Position numbers and translations under genes: made by a program | In this document: positions 35,470-44,450 of the stretch, in pieces | Position numbering within the stretch: the first letter of the stretch is position 1 | How the letters are laid out: each line of letters begins with the position of its first letter | DNA from: Flavobacteriales bacterium | GTDB lineage: Bacteria; Bacteroidota; Bacteroidia; Flavobacteriales_E; Vicingaceae | Length of the DNA: 64,000 nt | Assembly (NCBI GenBank): GCA_020853105.1 | Contig: JADYZM010000025.1 | Location: forward strand, 83,985-147,984 | Reading direction: 5' to 3' | The notes under the pieces: model-generated | What the model was told of the DNA's origin: nothing | The model's input: the letters and a program-made list of their open reading frames with translations, nothing else | The model's database searches: none

Positions 35470-36502
35470 ATTTGAACATAGTATTTTTTTATGGGCGTTA
35501 CCGGTAATTGTGTTGCTACTCACCCTAATTTTCATATACATACAATGGTGGAAGAAAAAGCAGTTAAAGCAATTGTCAGGGAAATCGGTAATAAAGCGAC
35601 TAATGCCAAATGTATCTTTTAAAGCATCTGTTTATAAGTTTGTTTTATTTTCGTTGGCTTTTGTTTTTCTTGTCATAGGAATAGCTAATCTACAATATGG
35701 GACAAAGCTTGAAGAAGTGAAAAAAGAAGGAGTAGATTTGGTAATTGCACTCGATGTGAGCAACAGCATGCTTGCTGAAGACTTAGCCCCAAATCGAATA
35801 GAAAGAGCCAAAAGAGCCATCTATCAATTGTTGGAAAAATTACAAAACGATAGAGTAGGCATAGTGATTTTTGCTGGTGAAGCTTATGTTCAATTGCCTA
35901 TCACAACTGATTATTCTTCAGGAAAATTATTTTTAGAAACAATAGGTACAGATATAATACCCACCCAAGGTACTGCTATTGGTGCTGCTGTTGGACTTGC
36001 CCTTGAATCATTTAACTATGAAACACCAACCAGCAAAGCAATAATAGTTATAACTGACGGAGAAAATCACGAAGATAATGCATTGGATGCAGTTCAAGAA
36101 GCAGTTGATAGAGGAGTTTCAGTGCATACAATAGGTATGGGTTCCGAACAAGGAGCACCACTTCCAATATATCAACACGGTAAACAAGTTGGATTTAGAA
36201 CTGATAATTCCAATAATACCATAATTTCAAAACTTGATGAAACTATGCTGAAAAAAATTGCAGCAGCCGGAAATGGATCGTATGTAAGAGCAACTAATGC
36301 TAATGCCGGTTTATCAATAATAATGCAAGAAATTAGCAGCATGAAGAAAACAGAATTTGATAGTAAAGTATATAAAAACTACGAAAGTAGATTTCAGCCA
36401 TTTTTGTTGATTGCATTAATTTTATTGATTATAGAATTTTTAATATCAACCAGAAGAACTGGAAAACTGGACAAAATAAATTTGTTTGAAGTGAAAAAAT
36501 AA
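35459..36502 (+). CDS. batB: BatB, VWA-domain membrane protein
   Basis: 347 residues from a GTG inside the end of batA. Membrane helices near 10-28 and 60-78 and at the C-terminus (FLLIALILLIIEFLI). VWA domain with LDVSNSML and the VITDGENHEDNA motif. It is a paralogue of BatA and its partner in the operon. The stop overlaps the batC start by one base (ATGA type). Confidence 0.9.
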   Translation: MLYRFEHSIFLWALPVIVLLLTLIFIYIQWWKKKQLKQLSGKSVIKRLMPNVSFKASVYKFVLFSLAFVFLVIGIANLQYGTKLEEVKKEGVDLVIALDVSNSMLAEDLAPNRIERAKRAIYQLLEKLQNDRVGIVIFAGEAYVQLPITTDYSSGKLFLETIGTDIIPTQGTAIGAAVGLALESFNYETPTSKAIIVITDGENHEDNALDAVQEAVDRGVSVHTIGMGSEQGAPLPIYQHGKQVGFRTDNSNNTIISKLDETMLKKIAAAGNGSYVRATNANAGLSIIMQEISSMKKTEFDSKVYKNYESRFQPFLLIALILLIIEFLISTRRTGKLDKINLFEVKK

Positions 36503-37224
36503 TGAAGGGACTATTTTTTATAGGGTTATTTATAGTGTCATTTCTGAATGTATTCAGTCAGGAAGAGAGAAGTTTTATACGCAAAGGCAACTCCCTTTAC
36601 GAAAAAGAAAAATATTCAGAATCAGAACAACTATATCAGAAAGCATTAGAAATTAACAACAAATCACTAAAAGCAGAATACAATCTAGGGAATGCACTGT
36701 ATAAACAAAATAAATTTGCAGAGTCAGCATCTTTCTACCAAAAAGTAGCTGAAACTTCTAACGATAAAACTGTCAAGTCAAATGCTTACCACAACTTAGG
36801 AAATTCATTGTTGCAGTCATCAAAGTATCAAGAAAGTATAAACGCATACAAACAATCTTTGAAAATAAATCCAAAAGACGAAGAAACACGATATAATTTA
36901 GCATACGCCCAAAAGAAACTTCAGGAGCAACAAAACCAACAAAATAAAGATAAAAATCAGGATAAAAAGGACGATAAGCAGAATAAAGAAAAAGATAAAA
37001 ATCAAGATAAGAAAGAGGAGAATGATAAGAATAAGGACAATAAAGACAAGAGTGAAGATAAAAAAGAAGGAGAACAACAAAACGAGCAACCTAAACCTAA
37101 TCAGCTTTCAAAAGAACAAGCTCAGCAAATGCTTGATGCGTTGAATAATCAAGAGAAAAAAGTTCAGGATAAAATGAAAAAGAAAGGAGAAGCACAGAAA
37201 AAAACTATTGAAAAAGACTGGTAA
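36502..37224 (+). CDS. batC: BatC, TPR protein with charged low-complexity tail
   Basis: 240 residues with signal peptide (ending LNVFSQ). Three TPR units (25-~130: LYQKALEINNKSLKAEYNLG, then the KYQESINAYKQSLKINPKD repeat), then a Lys/Asp/Glu/Gln/Asn-rich stretch (~140-200) of very low complexity, and a C-terminal QAQQMLDALNNQEKKVQDK helix. BatC is a TPR protein of the Bat complex. The low-complexity part is probably disordered. Confidence 0.88.
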   Translation: MKGLFFIGLFIVSFLNVFSQEERSFIRKGNSLYEKEKYSESEQLYQKALEINNKSLKAEYNLGNALYKQNKFAESASFYQKVAETSNDKTVKSNAYHNLGNSLLQSSKYQESINAYKQSLKINPKDEETRYNLAYAQKKLQEQQNQQNKDKNQDKKDDKQNKEKDKNQDKKEENDKNKDNKDKSEDKKEGEQQNEQPKPNQLSKEQAQQMLDALNNQEKKVQDKMKKKGEAQKKTIEKDW

Positions 37225-37227
37225 TTC

Positions 37228-39039
37228 ATGAAGCTAATCAGAAGATATATATTGATTTTATTGGGAATGATTTCCCTTACAAATAGTTTTTCTCAAAACG
37301 TAAAATTTGTGGCTCAAACCAGCCATACAGAGGTGGTTACAGGAGATAGGTTTCAGATTCAATTTTCTGCAAATGCAAGCATTTCCAATTTTAAAGCTCC
37401 AGATTTGTCTGATTTTAGAGTACTGTCCGGTCCGAATCAATCCCAAAGCATGTCTTATGTTAACGGAAACATGACTTCCTCAACATCATTCAGTTATATA
37501 TTGATGGCAGTGAAAGAGGGAACATTTACCATAAAACCCGCTTTTGCAGCATTTGAAGGAGAAGCATTTAAAACTAACACACTCACTATAGTTGTTGGAA
37601 AAGGAGTTAATGTTCAGCAACAACAACAACAGCAACAGCAACAAAACAACGATGAGTCGGTAAACATTTCCAAAGCTGACGCGTCAAAAGATTTATTCAT
37701 TAAATCAAGTGTTAGTAAATCAAAAGTATATCAAGGAGAACATTTGATAGCTACATATAAACTTTACACAAAAGTGAATATTGTTGCAAATGAATTAGTT
37801 AAGAATGCTGACTTAAACGGATTCTGGAGTCAAGAAATAGATTTAGGACAGGCAGAATGGAGCCAAGAAGTTTTTGGCGGATTCAGGTGGAATGTTGCAA
37901 CAATACGAAAAATAGTATTGTTTCCTCAACGTTCAGGAACATTAACTATTGACCCTCTGGAAATGAAATTTGTTGTTCAACGAAGAGTTACAGGAGGTAA
38001 TTCGGTATTTGACCAATTTTTTGGAAGGGTTGAAAATGTAGAATACAACCTTAAAAGTGAACCAATAAAAATAACTGCTTTACCGTTGCCCGAAAACAAA
38101 CCTGTAAGCTTCAATGGTGCTGTTGGGCAGTTTGAATTGTCATCATCTGTTTCCACGAATAAAGTAAAGGCAAATGAAGCTGTTAATCTAAAAATTAAGC
38201 TTTCCGGAAAAGGAAATTTACCTTTAATTGATAAATTTAAGTTAGAATTTCCGGAAGATTTTGAAACTTATGACCCAAAGATTTCAGACAATTTCAAAAC
38301 ATCATCAAATGGAGTTTCTGGAGCAAAAGAGTATGATTACTTATTAATACCTCGTCATGAAGGATCTTTTACATTAAACGGGCTAGAATTCAGTTATTTT
38401 GATATTAACACAAAATCGTATAAAACTTTAAAAACACCAAGCATTACGATTGAAGTAGAAAAAGGAACGGACAGCGGAGCAAATGTTACTTATTCAGGTG
38501 CAAACAAAGAAGATGTGCAGTTTTTAGGACAAGACATCAGGTATATTCAAGTGAACAATGTGAAGTTTGAAACACAAAAAGTAAGTTTTTACAACAGTTT
38601 TTGGTTTTATTTCTTATTAGCTTTGATGCCCATATTGTTTTTGGCTACGCTTATTTTTAGAAATAGAATACGAACAATTCAAGCCGATTTTGTTGGATTA
38701 AAAAGTAAAAAAGCCGGAAAAGTGGCTTCAAAACACTTGACTTTAGCTCAAAAAAGCTTAGAAAATAAACAATATCAGCAATTTTTTGAAGATATTTCAA
38801 AAGCGTTGTTTGGTTATTGCAGCGACAAGTTAAAAATTCCGGTATCAGAACTCACAAAAGAAAACATTGCCACAAAATTGGAAACAGCGAAGGTTTTAAA
38901 ACCAACTATTTCAGAGTTAATTGCTACTTTAGAAATGTGTGAAATGGCTCGGTTTGCACCTGTTTCAGTTGCTGAACAAGTTGTCTTGGACAAATCCGAA
39001 TCAATCATTAATCAAATTGAAAACGAATTTAGACTATGA
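37228..39039 (+). CDS. batD: BatD, large exported membrane-anchored protein
   Basis: 603 residues. Signal peptide 1-22, two or three beta-rich repeats (VVTGDRFQIQFSANASI; KSKVYQGEHLIATYKLYTK; TNKVKANEAVNLKIKLSGKGNL), a membrane helix (about 455-475, FWFYFLLALMPILFLATLIF) and a cytoplasmic helical tail. A run of about ten Gln (DNA 37612-37650) separates the first and second repeats and is a possible slippage site. It is the BatD-type oxygen-tolerance protein. It overlaps batE by 4 bases. Confidence 0.9.
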   Translation: MKLIRRYILILLGMISLTNSFSQNVKFVAQTSHTEVVTGDRFQIQFSANASISNFKAPDLSDFRVLSGPNQSQSMSYVNGNMTSSTSFSYILMAVKEGTFTIKPAFAAFEGEAFKTNTLTIVVGKGVNVQQQQQQQQQQNNDESVNISKADASKDLFIKSSVSKSKVYQGEHLIATYKLYTKVNIVANELVKNADLNGFWSQEIDLGQAEWSQEVFGGFRWNVATIRKIVLFPQRSGTLTIDPLEMKFVVQRRVTGGNSVFDQFFGRVENVEYNLKSEPIKITALPLPENKPVSFNGAVGQFELSSSVSTNKVKANEAVNLKIKLSGKGNLPLIDKFKLEFPEDFETYDPKISDNFKTSSNGVSGAKEYDYLLIPRHEGSFTLNGLEFSYFDINTKSYKTLKTPSITIEVEKGTDSGANVTYSGANKEDVQFLGQDIRYIQVNNVKFETQKVSFYNSFWFYFLLALMPILFLATLIFRNRIRTIQADFVGLKSKKAGKVASKHLTLAQKSLENKQYQQFFEDISKALFGYCSDKLKIPVSELTKENIATKLETAKVLKPTISELIATLEMCEMARFAPVSVAEQVVLDKSESIINQIENEFRL

Positions 39040-39806
39040 TAAAACAATTAAAAAATATTTTGATTTTAATCATAATTCCTGCCCAGTTGTTTGCCACTTC
39101 TATTATGAATCCAAATCCAATTTTTGATGAGGCAAATAAATTGTATGAAAAGGCTGACTATAAAGCCTCTATCGAAAAGTACAACGAACTACTTGTAAAA
39201 TATCAATTTGTTTCTCCTGAATTGTATTATAATCTTGGAAATGCGTACTACAAAAACAATGAGATTGCAGCTGCAATTTTAAACTACAACAGGGCATTAA
39301 AAATAAAACCAGATTTTGAAGATGCTATTTTTAATTTAAAAATGGCTAACCAAAAAACCATAGATAAAATTGACCAAATGCCTGAATTATTTATAGATAG
39401 TGCATACAAAAACTTTGTTCGTTCAAAAAACTCTGAGGTGTGGGCATATTATGCTGTTGGGTTGGTTTTAGTGGCTTTAATTTCGATGATTTTTTATTTG
39501 TTGTCAGGAAATAGTATAATTAAAAAAACAGGCTTTTATGCCGGGATTTTCTTTTTATTACTCGGATTATCGAGTTGGTTCATGGCTTCGGAGAACAACA
39601 AATTAAATCAGCAATCCGGAGAAGCTATCGTATTTGCCAAATCGGTTTCGGTAGTTAGTGAGCCTAACAATAATTCAAAAAAACTTTTTACTCTTCATGA
39701 AGGTATAAAAGTTGAATTAATTGAAAAATACAACGATTGGGCTAAAATAAAATTAGCAAACGGACATATTGGGTGGATGCCTTACTCTAATTTACAAATT
39801 GTTTAA
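39036..39806 (+). CDS. batE: BatE, TPR/SH3 protein
   Basis: 256 residues. Signal peptide, TPR units (30-~110: YYKNNEIAAAILNYNRALKIKPDF), two membrane helices (about 130-148 and 157-175) and a C-terminal bacterial SH3 domain (LFTLHEGIKVELIEKYNDWAK, GHIGWMPYSNLQ). It is the last gene of the Bat block. It overlaps the convergent lipoprotein gene by 4 bases, so no separate terminator is visible. Confidence 0.88.
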   Translation: MIKQLKNILILIIIPAQLFATSIMNPNPIFDEANKLYEKADYKASIEKYNELLVKYQFVSPELYYNLGNAYYKNNEIAAAILNYNRALKIKPDFEDAIFNLKMANQKTIDKIDQMPELFIDSAYKNFVRSKNSEVWAYYAVGLVLVALISMIFYLLSGNSIIKKTGFYAGIFFLLLGLSSWFMASENNKLNQQSGEAIVFAKSVSVVSEPNNNSKKLFTLHEGIKVELIEKYNDWAKIKLANGHIGWMPYSNLQIV

Positions 39807-41260
39807 TATTCATAGGCTCCGGCATCTGGGGGTGGAGGGTTTCTACTCACGCCATCTTTGTCAACCATCAAGCTGCTAACAGTTGCTGCTCCTCTTGCCG
39901 GTGAAATAGCAGACAAATGATAGTTGTGATTTACTTCATCTATAAAAAGAGAATTACCTGGATTTAACACTATATTAGAAAAATTTGCACCCCCTCCAAA
40001 GGTTGTTTTTATGACGCTGTATGAAACAGAATAATTAATTATACCAGGAGAAATGGCTTCTACATAAAATTCATTGTCTGTATTGCCGTGAATTATCGAA
40101 TTATTGTATACCAAAGAGTCAATATTTCTTAGTTGAATAGCACCATTGATGTCTTGATAATAGTTTTGAGCATAAACAGCAGGCGTTTGCCTAACTCCGT
40201 CAGCCCAATAATTAGCAATGGTAGTGTGATTGAAAATATATTTACCTCCACCATTAACCATAAAGTTAAACTGTCCGCAATTAGTAATCAAACTGTTTTC
40301 CGATTCAATTTGAAAATTAGTGGCAAGCAAACCTATTGAGGAACAATTATGAATCTGTGAGTTTTTTAAAATCAATTGATTTGAACTAATCGGCGTATTT
40401 GGCTCAAAAGGCAAGGTTTCTGCTTGAATTCCGATATAGGCATTTTTAATTACAGCATAGTTAAAAATGTTGTTGGTACTACCTTCGTTTATCCAAATTC
40501 TGTCCCATTGACCGGGCACATCTTTGAAGGCAAAATCAAGTCGAGTACCTTGAAAAGTAACAGGTTCAGCTAATGTTCCATTCACATTTAAGTTACCACC
40601 TTTGTAAACCCAAATTCCCGATTTATTAAAAAGATGAACTTGAACTCCCGGGTCAATATTTAGAACATCAGCAGAATCAATAACTAAATAGCCATAAATC
40701 ACATAAGGTTTATCGTTTATCCAAGTTTGATTAACGGGAGGCAAAGAACCATCGCAGTTTCCATCTAAACACGAATAATTTGGCAATCCGTTTGTTGGAA
40801 AAACCTTTGGAGTAAAATAATGTGCATTTTGTCCCCAAGCTACCAAGTGTACTTTTTGTTGATTGCCATTGGTAAGAAAAATCAAATCATTTTCAACTAC
40901 AAAAGGGGAGAGACTGTTATTGGGATCAATGGTTACTTCAACAAAAATGAATAAACTGTCGTTGGCTTCAATTTGAACGTCGTGGTGTTCGTTACCTGAA
41001 ATTCCATCTACATTAATTCTAAATTGTGAACTTAGCCCACCGGAAACACTAATACTTGAAATAGAAATAGTTTCATTGTTTTTGTTGTAAACAACAATTC
41101 TTCGAGTTGTTGAACCAATAGTTGCAAAAACAGTATCAACAATAAGTGTGTCCGTTGAAAAAGAAAGTTTTGCAGAACTATCGGTAATTATTTCATCTTT
41201 TCTGCACGAAACCCATGTCAGCAATGAAGACAAAAATATCAAAATGAAGACGTTTTTCAT
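39803..41260 (-). CDS. Right-handed beta-helix lipoprotein
   Basis: 485 residues from the ATG ending at 41260. A longer frame reaches 41410, but that start lies inside the ABC transporter gene and adds a non-signal tail; the chosen start gives a lipoprotein signal (LLTWVSC). After a beta-sandwich part (FSTDTLIVDTVFATIGSTT; IVVYNKNN) come strand repeats of a parallel beta-helix (NQLILKNSQIHNCSSIGLLA; NFMVNGGGKYIFNHTTIANY) and a DAGAYEY end typical of choice-of-anchor/beta-helix proteins. Function unknown; surface-exposed lipoprotein likely. Confidence 0.85.
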   Translation of the reverse strand: MKNVFILIFLSSLLTWVSCRKDEIITDSSAKLSFSTDTLIVDTVFATIGSTTRRIVVYNKNNETISISSISVSGGLSSQFRINVDGISGNEHHDVQIEANDSLFIFVEVTIDPNNSLSPFVVENDLIFLTNGNQQKVHLVAWGQNAHYFTPKVFPTNGLPNYSCLDGNCDGSLPPVNQTWINDKPYVIYGYLVIDSADVLNIDPGVQVHLFNKSGIWVYKGGNLNVNGTLAEPVTFQGTRLDFAFKDVPGQWDRIWINEGSTNNIFNYAVIKNAYIGIQAETLPFEPNTPISSNQLILKNSQIHNCSSIGLLATNFQIESENSLITNCGQFNFMVNGGGKYIFNHTTIANYWADGVRQTPAVYAQNYYQDINGAIQLRNIDSLVYNNSIIHGNTDNEFYVEAISPGIINYSVSYSVIKTTFGGGANFSNIVLNPGNSLFIDEVNHNYHLSAISPARGAATVSSLMVDKDGVSRNPPPPDAGAYEY

Positions 41261-41294
41261 GGAAAAGTAATTGTACTTTAAATTTTTATGAAAA

Positions 41295-43058
41295 TTATGA
41301 ATAGACTTTGTCATTGAATTGATAATCATAAAGTTTTTTATAATATCCATTAAGTTTGAGTAAATCGTCATGATTACCACATTCAACAATTTCGCCCTTA
41401 TCGACAACAATTATTTTTGTAGCTTTTTGGACGGTTGACAAACGATGTGCAACAATAATTGATGTTCTTTCTTTTGTCAATACTTCAATAGCGTGTTGAA
41501 TCATCTTCTCTGATTCGCTGTCGATTGAAGAGGTTGCTTCATCTAAAATCAAAATTCTCGGTTGATGTACATACGCCCTGACAAATGAAATCAGTTGTCG
41601 TTGTCCTGCTGAGAGGAGAGTCCCTCTTTCTTTTACGTTAAATTGATATTGGCTCGGGAGTTTGCTGATAAACTCATGTGCTCCTACTTTTTTTGATGCT
41701 TCAATCACTTGTTGTTCAGTTATTTCGTTACTGTGTAACGTTATATTGTTATAAATGGTATCTGAAAACAGAAAAACATCTTGTAAAACAGAAGCAATGT
41801 ATTTTCTTAGCTGTTCAAGTTGAATGTTTTTTATATTCACACCATCAATTGTAATTTCGCCTTTATTGATATCGTAATACCTACCAATTAGGTTAATAAT
41901 TGACGATTTTCCGGCACCAGTCGCACCAACTAATGCCAGCGATTCTCCTTTATTGATTTTAAATGAAATATTTTTAAGAACCCATTCCTCATTGTTATAG
42001 GCAAACCATACATTTTTAAACTCTACATTTCCATTTAAATTTTTGCAATCTTGAGTTCCATCATCTGTTGTAGAGTCTTGAGTATCTAATAGCCTAAAAA
42101 CCCTTTCAGAGCTAACCATTCCCATTTGAAGCGTATTAAACCTATCGGCTAATTGTCTTATTGGTCTATAAAGCATGTGAATAAACAATACAAATGAAAA
42201 TAGGGTTCCGGGGGTGGTTTGAAATTTTGCTACTTCAATAAATCCATACCATACCAGTATTGAAATGGAGGCAGCTTGTAAAATGTCAACTACAGGAAAG
42301 AATACAGAATATGCAAAAACAGTTTTAATATGTGCATCGCGGTGTCTTCCGTTAATTTCATAAAACCTTTTTGCTTCCATTTCTTCACGGTTAAAGATTT
42401 GAACCACTGACATTCCTGTAACATGCTCTTGAACAAAGGTGTTTAGCTTTGAAACTTCTTCTCGTACTTCTTGAAAGGCTTTTTTTATTATTTGTTTAAA
42501 AACGGAGGTTGCCAAAAATAATAGCGGTATTGGAATTAAGGTGATTAAGGCTAAATCCCATTGTTTATAGAACATGTATCCGATAATAAATCCTATTTTT
42601 AAAATATCACTGATGATAATTAAAATTCCTTCAGAAAAAAGTTCTGCTATGGTTTCAATGTCAGAAACTGTTCTGGTAACCAGTTGTCCAATTGGAGTGT
42701 TGTCAAAATGTTTAAGTCGGAAATTCAATACATGTTTAAATACTTGATTTCTAAGGTCTTTTATTACTTTCTGACCGATAAGATTTCCAAAAAAACCGAA
42801 TAAAAACTCAACAACCGATTCCAGCAGTAAAAATGCTATCAAAATTATTGTCATAAACAGTAATCCTTCAGCATCAAAGGATTTGATATGGCTGTCAACT
42901 GTTTTTTGAATTAAAACAGGGCGAACAAGTACCAAAACTGATAGTAATACACTCAACAATGCCGTAAAAATGAACATTTTGTTATACGGCTTTATATAAA
43001 CCATAATCCGTTTGAACAACGGAAAATCAAAAGCTTCTCCAGTAGTGTATTTGCTCAA
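41295..43058 (-). CDS. ABC transporter, fused permease and ATPase (MsbA/lipid A export-like)
   Basis: 587 residues. Six membrane helices in the first ~320 residues, then the ATPase domain: Walker A GATGAGKSS, signature LSAGQRQLISF (LSAGQ in place of LSGGQ), Walker B ILILDEATSSID and the switch VAHRLSTV. It is a half-transporter that would work as a homodimer or with another half; exporters of this kind carry lipids or drugs. Substrate not known. It overlaps truA by 4 bases. Confidence 0.92.
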   Translation of the reverse strand: MSKYTTGEAFDFPLFKRIMVYIKPYNKMFIFTALLSVLLSVLVLVRPVLIQKTVDSHIKSFDAEGLLFMTIILIAFLLLESVVEFLFGFFGNLIGQKVIKDLRNQVFKHVLNFRLKHFDNTPIGQLVTRTVSDIETIAELFSEGILIIISDILKIGFIIGYMFYKQWDLALITLIPIPLLFLATSVFKQIIKKAFQEVREEVSKLNTFVQEHVTGMSVVQIFNREEMEAKRFYEINGRHRDAHIKTVFAYSVFFPVVDILQAASISILVWYGFIEVAKFQTTPGTLFSFVLFIHMLYRPIRQLADRFNTLQMGMVSSERVFRLLDTQDSTTDDGTQDCKNLNGNVEFKNVWFAYNNEEWVLKNISFKINKGESLALVGATGAGKSSIINLIGRYYDINKGEITIDGVNIKNIQLEQLRKYIASVLQDVFLFSDTIYNNITLHSNEITEQQVIEASKKVGAHEFISKLPSQYQFNVKERGTLLSAGQRQLISFVRAYVHQPRILILDEATSSIDSESEKMIQHAIEVLTKERTSIIVAHRLSTVQKATKIIVVDKGEIVECGNHDDLLKLNGYYKKLYDYQFNDKVYS

Positions 43059-43801
43059 TTTAAGATGTTTTCCGGGTAAGTAACTTTTGTTAAATATAAT
43101 CCGTGTGCAGGCACGCTGGTTCCGGCTTCTGAGCGATTTTTTGAAGCAATTATTTGTTCAATATCAGAAGTGCTCTTTTTACCGGTTCCGACTTCAAGCA
43201 TTGTTCCTACAATTGCTCGAACCATATTTCTTAAAAAACGATTTGCAGTAATTGTAAAAACAACTCTGTTTTCTTCTTTTTTCCAAGCTGCAAAGGTTAT
43301 TGTGCACTCATTGTTAAGTGTATCTGTATTTGATTTACTGAAGCATGAAAAATCGTTTTGCTGAATGAGAATCATAGCAGCTCTATTCATTTCATCAATA
43401 TCTAATGAAGATGGAAAAAAATAGGCAAACTCTGTTAAAAACGGCTCTTTATTTTGTGTAATCCAATATTCATAGGTTCTTGATGTTGCAGAAAAACGGG
43501 CATTTGACTCTCGTTTTACCTGAAAAACTTTTTTGCATGAAATATCAAAAGGTAAAATACAGTTGAGCTTGTATAAAAAAGATTCGGAGTCTAAAATTTC
43601 ATTGCAATCAAAATGAGCAAAAAATGATTTTGCATGAACTCCGGTATCAGTTCGTCCACAGCCAATAGTTTGAGTTTCAGTTTTCAAGATTGTGCTTACA
43701 GCCTTGTTAAACACTTCTTGTACCGATTTTGCATTTTCTTGAATTTGCCAACCGTGAAAGTGGGTACCTTTATACTGTATTTCAATAAAATATCTATACA
43801 T
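43055..43801 (-). CDS. truA: tRNA pseudouridine synthase A
   Basis: 248 residues, normal for TruA. The catalytic Asp is in GCGRTDTGVHAKSFFAHF; other segments are YKGTHFHGWQ, SATSRTYEYWI, FLRNMVRAIVGTMLEVG and VPAHGLYLTKV. It makes pseudouridine at positions 38-40 of tRNAs. A -7 element lies 8 bases upstream (43810-43817), so its own transcript may have a very short leader. Confidence 0.96.
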   Translation of the reverse strand: MYRYFIEIQYKGTHFHGWQIQENAKSVQEVFNKAVSTILKTETQTIGCGRTDTGVHAKSFFAHFDCNEILDSESFLYKLNCILPFDISCKKVFQVKRESNARFSATSRTYEYWITQNKEPFLTEFAYFFPSSLDIDEMNRAAMILIQQNDFSCFSKSNTDTLNNECTITFAAWKKEENRVVFTITANRFLRNMVRAIVGTMLEVGTGKKSTSDIEQIIASKNRSEAGTSVPAHGLYLTKVTYPENILN

Positions 43802-43809
43802 ATTCTACA

Positions 43810-43817
43810 CAAAACTA
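43810..43817 (-). promoter_or_regulatory. -7 element of truA
   Basis: Minus-strand TAGTTTTG, exact TAnnTTTG, ends 8 bases from the truA ATG. Confidence 0.45.
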
Positions 43818-43841
43818 AGCATCAATTGTGAACGGTTATTT

Positions 43842-44447
43842 TTAAATATAAATTGAAAAAAATTGACAAACAAGTCCCAATAAATAACCCACATAAACTT
43901 GTAAAGAAGTGTGAGACCCTAACACCAATCTTGATGAAGCAACCATACCTGATATTAGAAATGAAGCAGCTATAATATTCAAAATATTGGTGTTCAGCAG
44001 AAATGAAACTGAGATTAATGCTCCTGTTAAGCCTCCCATTCCAATCATGTGGGCACTTATTTTCCAGCGAAAATTAATAATAAAAGCTAAAATTACTGAA
44101 ACAGTAGCTCCCATCATAAAATGAAAAATTATAGGTGGAATGGGTGCTTTTTGCATCATATAAATGGTGAACAGATAAAAGAAAATTGTAAAACCATAAG
44201 GCAATACTCTTTCTTTGTTTGTTTTCATTTCAACCGACTGAATGATTCCTCTGTTTTGGAGTAATAAAGTAATTATTGAAGGAATGAAAAAAGTGCTAAT
44301 GCCTACCAAAATTAAAATGGCTTTTTTAAGTTCAAAGGGTATAGCAAAATTGATGTACGAATTGGTGTTAAAAATGATAAACATTCCCAAAAAAGGAATT
44401 ATTGAAGGATGAAAAAGATAGGATATAATTTTTGCTGTATTTTTCAT
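43842..44447 (-). CDS. PAP2-like membrane protein
   Basis: 201 residues, six hydrophobic helices. The segment KISAHMIGMGGLTG and, later, SSRLVLGSHTSLQVYVGYLLG fit the second and third PAP2 phosphatase motifs (SxxxH and SRxxxGxHxxxQVxxG). The first motif (K-x6-RP) may be represented by KTNKERVLPYG. So it is probably a lipid phosphatase or a related membrane protein in Bacteroidota; activity is not certain. It starts 3 bases after the rpoN stop. Confidence 0.75.
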   Translation of the reverse strand: MKNTAKIISYLFHPSIIPFLGMFIIFNTNSYINFAIPFELKKAILILVGISTFFIPSIITLLLQNRGIIQSVEMKTNKERVLPYGFTIFFYLFTIYMMQKAPIPPIIFHFMMGATVSVILAFIINFRWKISAHMIGMGGLTGALISVSFLLNTNILNIIAASFLISGMVASSRLVLGSHTSLQVYVGYLLGLVCQFFSIYI

Positions 44448-44450
44448 GGG

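Noticed and set aside
36898..37089. Minus-strand frame in batC
   Set aside because: It is the antisense of the K/D/N/Q-rich tail and is all I/L/F by codon complement.
41261..41410. 50-residue upstream extension of the beta-helix lipoprotein
   Set aside because: It lies inside the ABC transporter gene and would remove the lipobox from the N-terminus.
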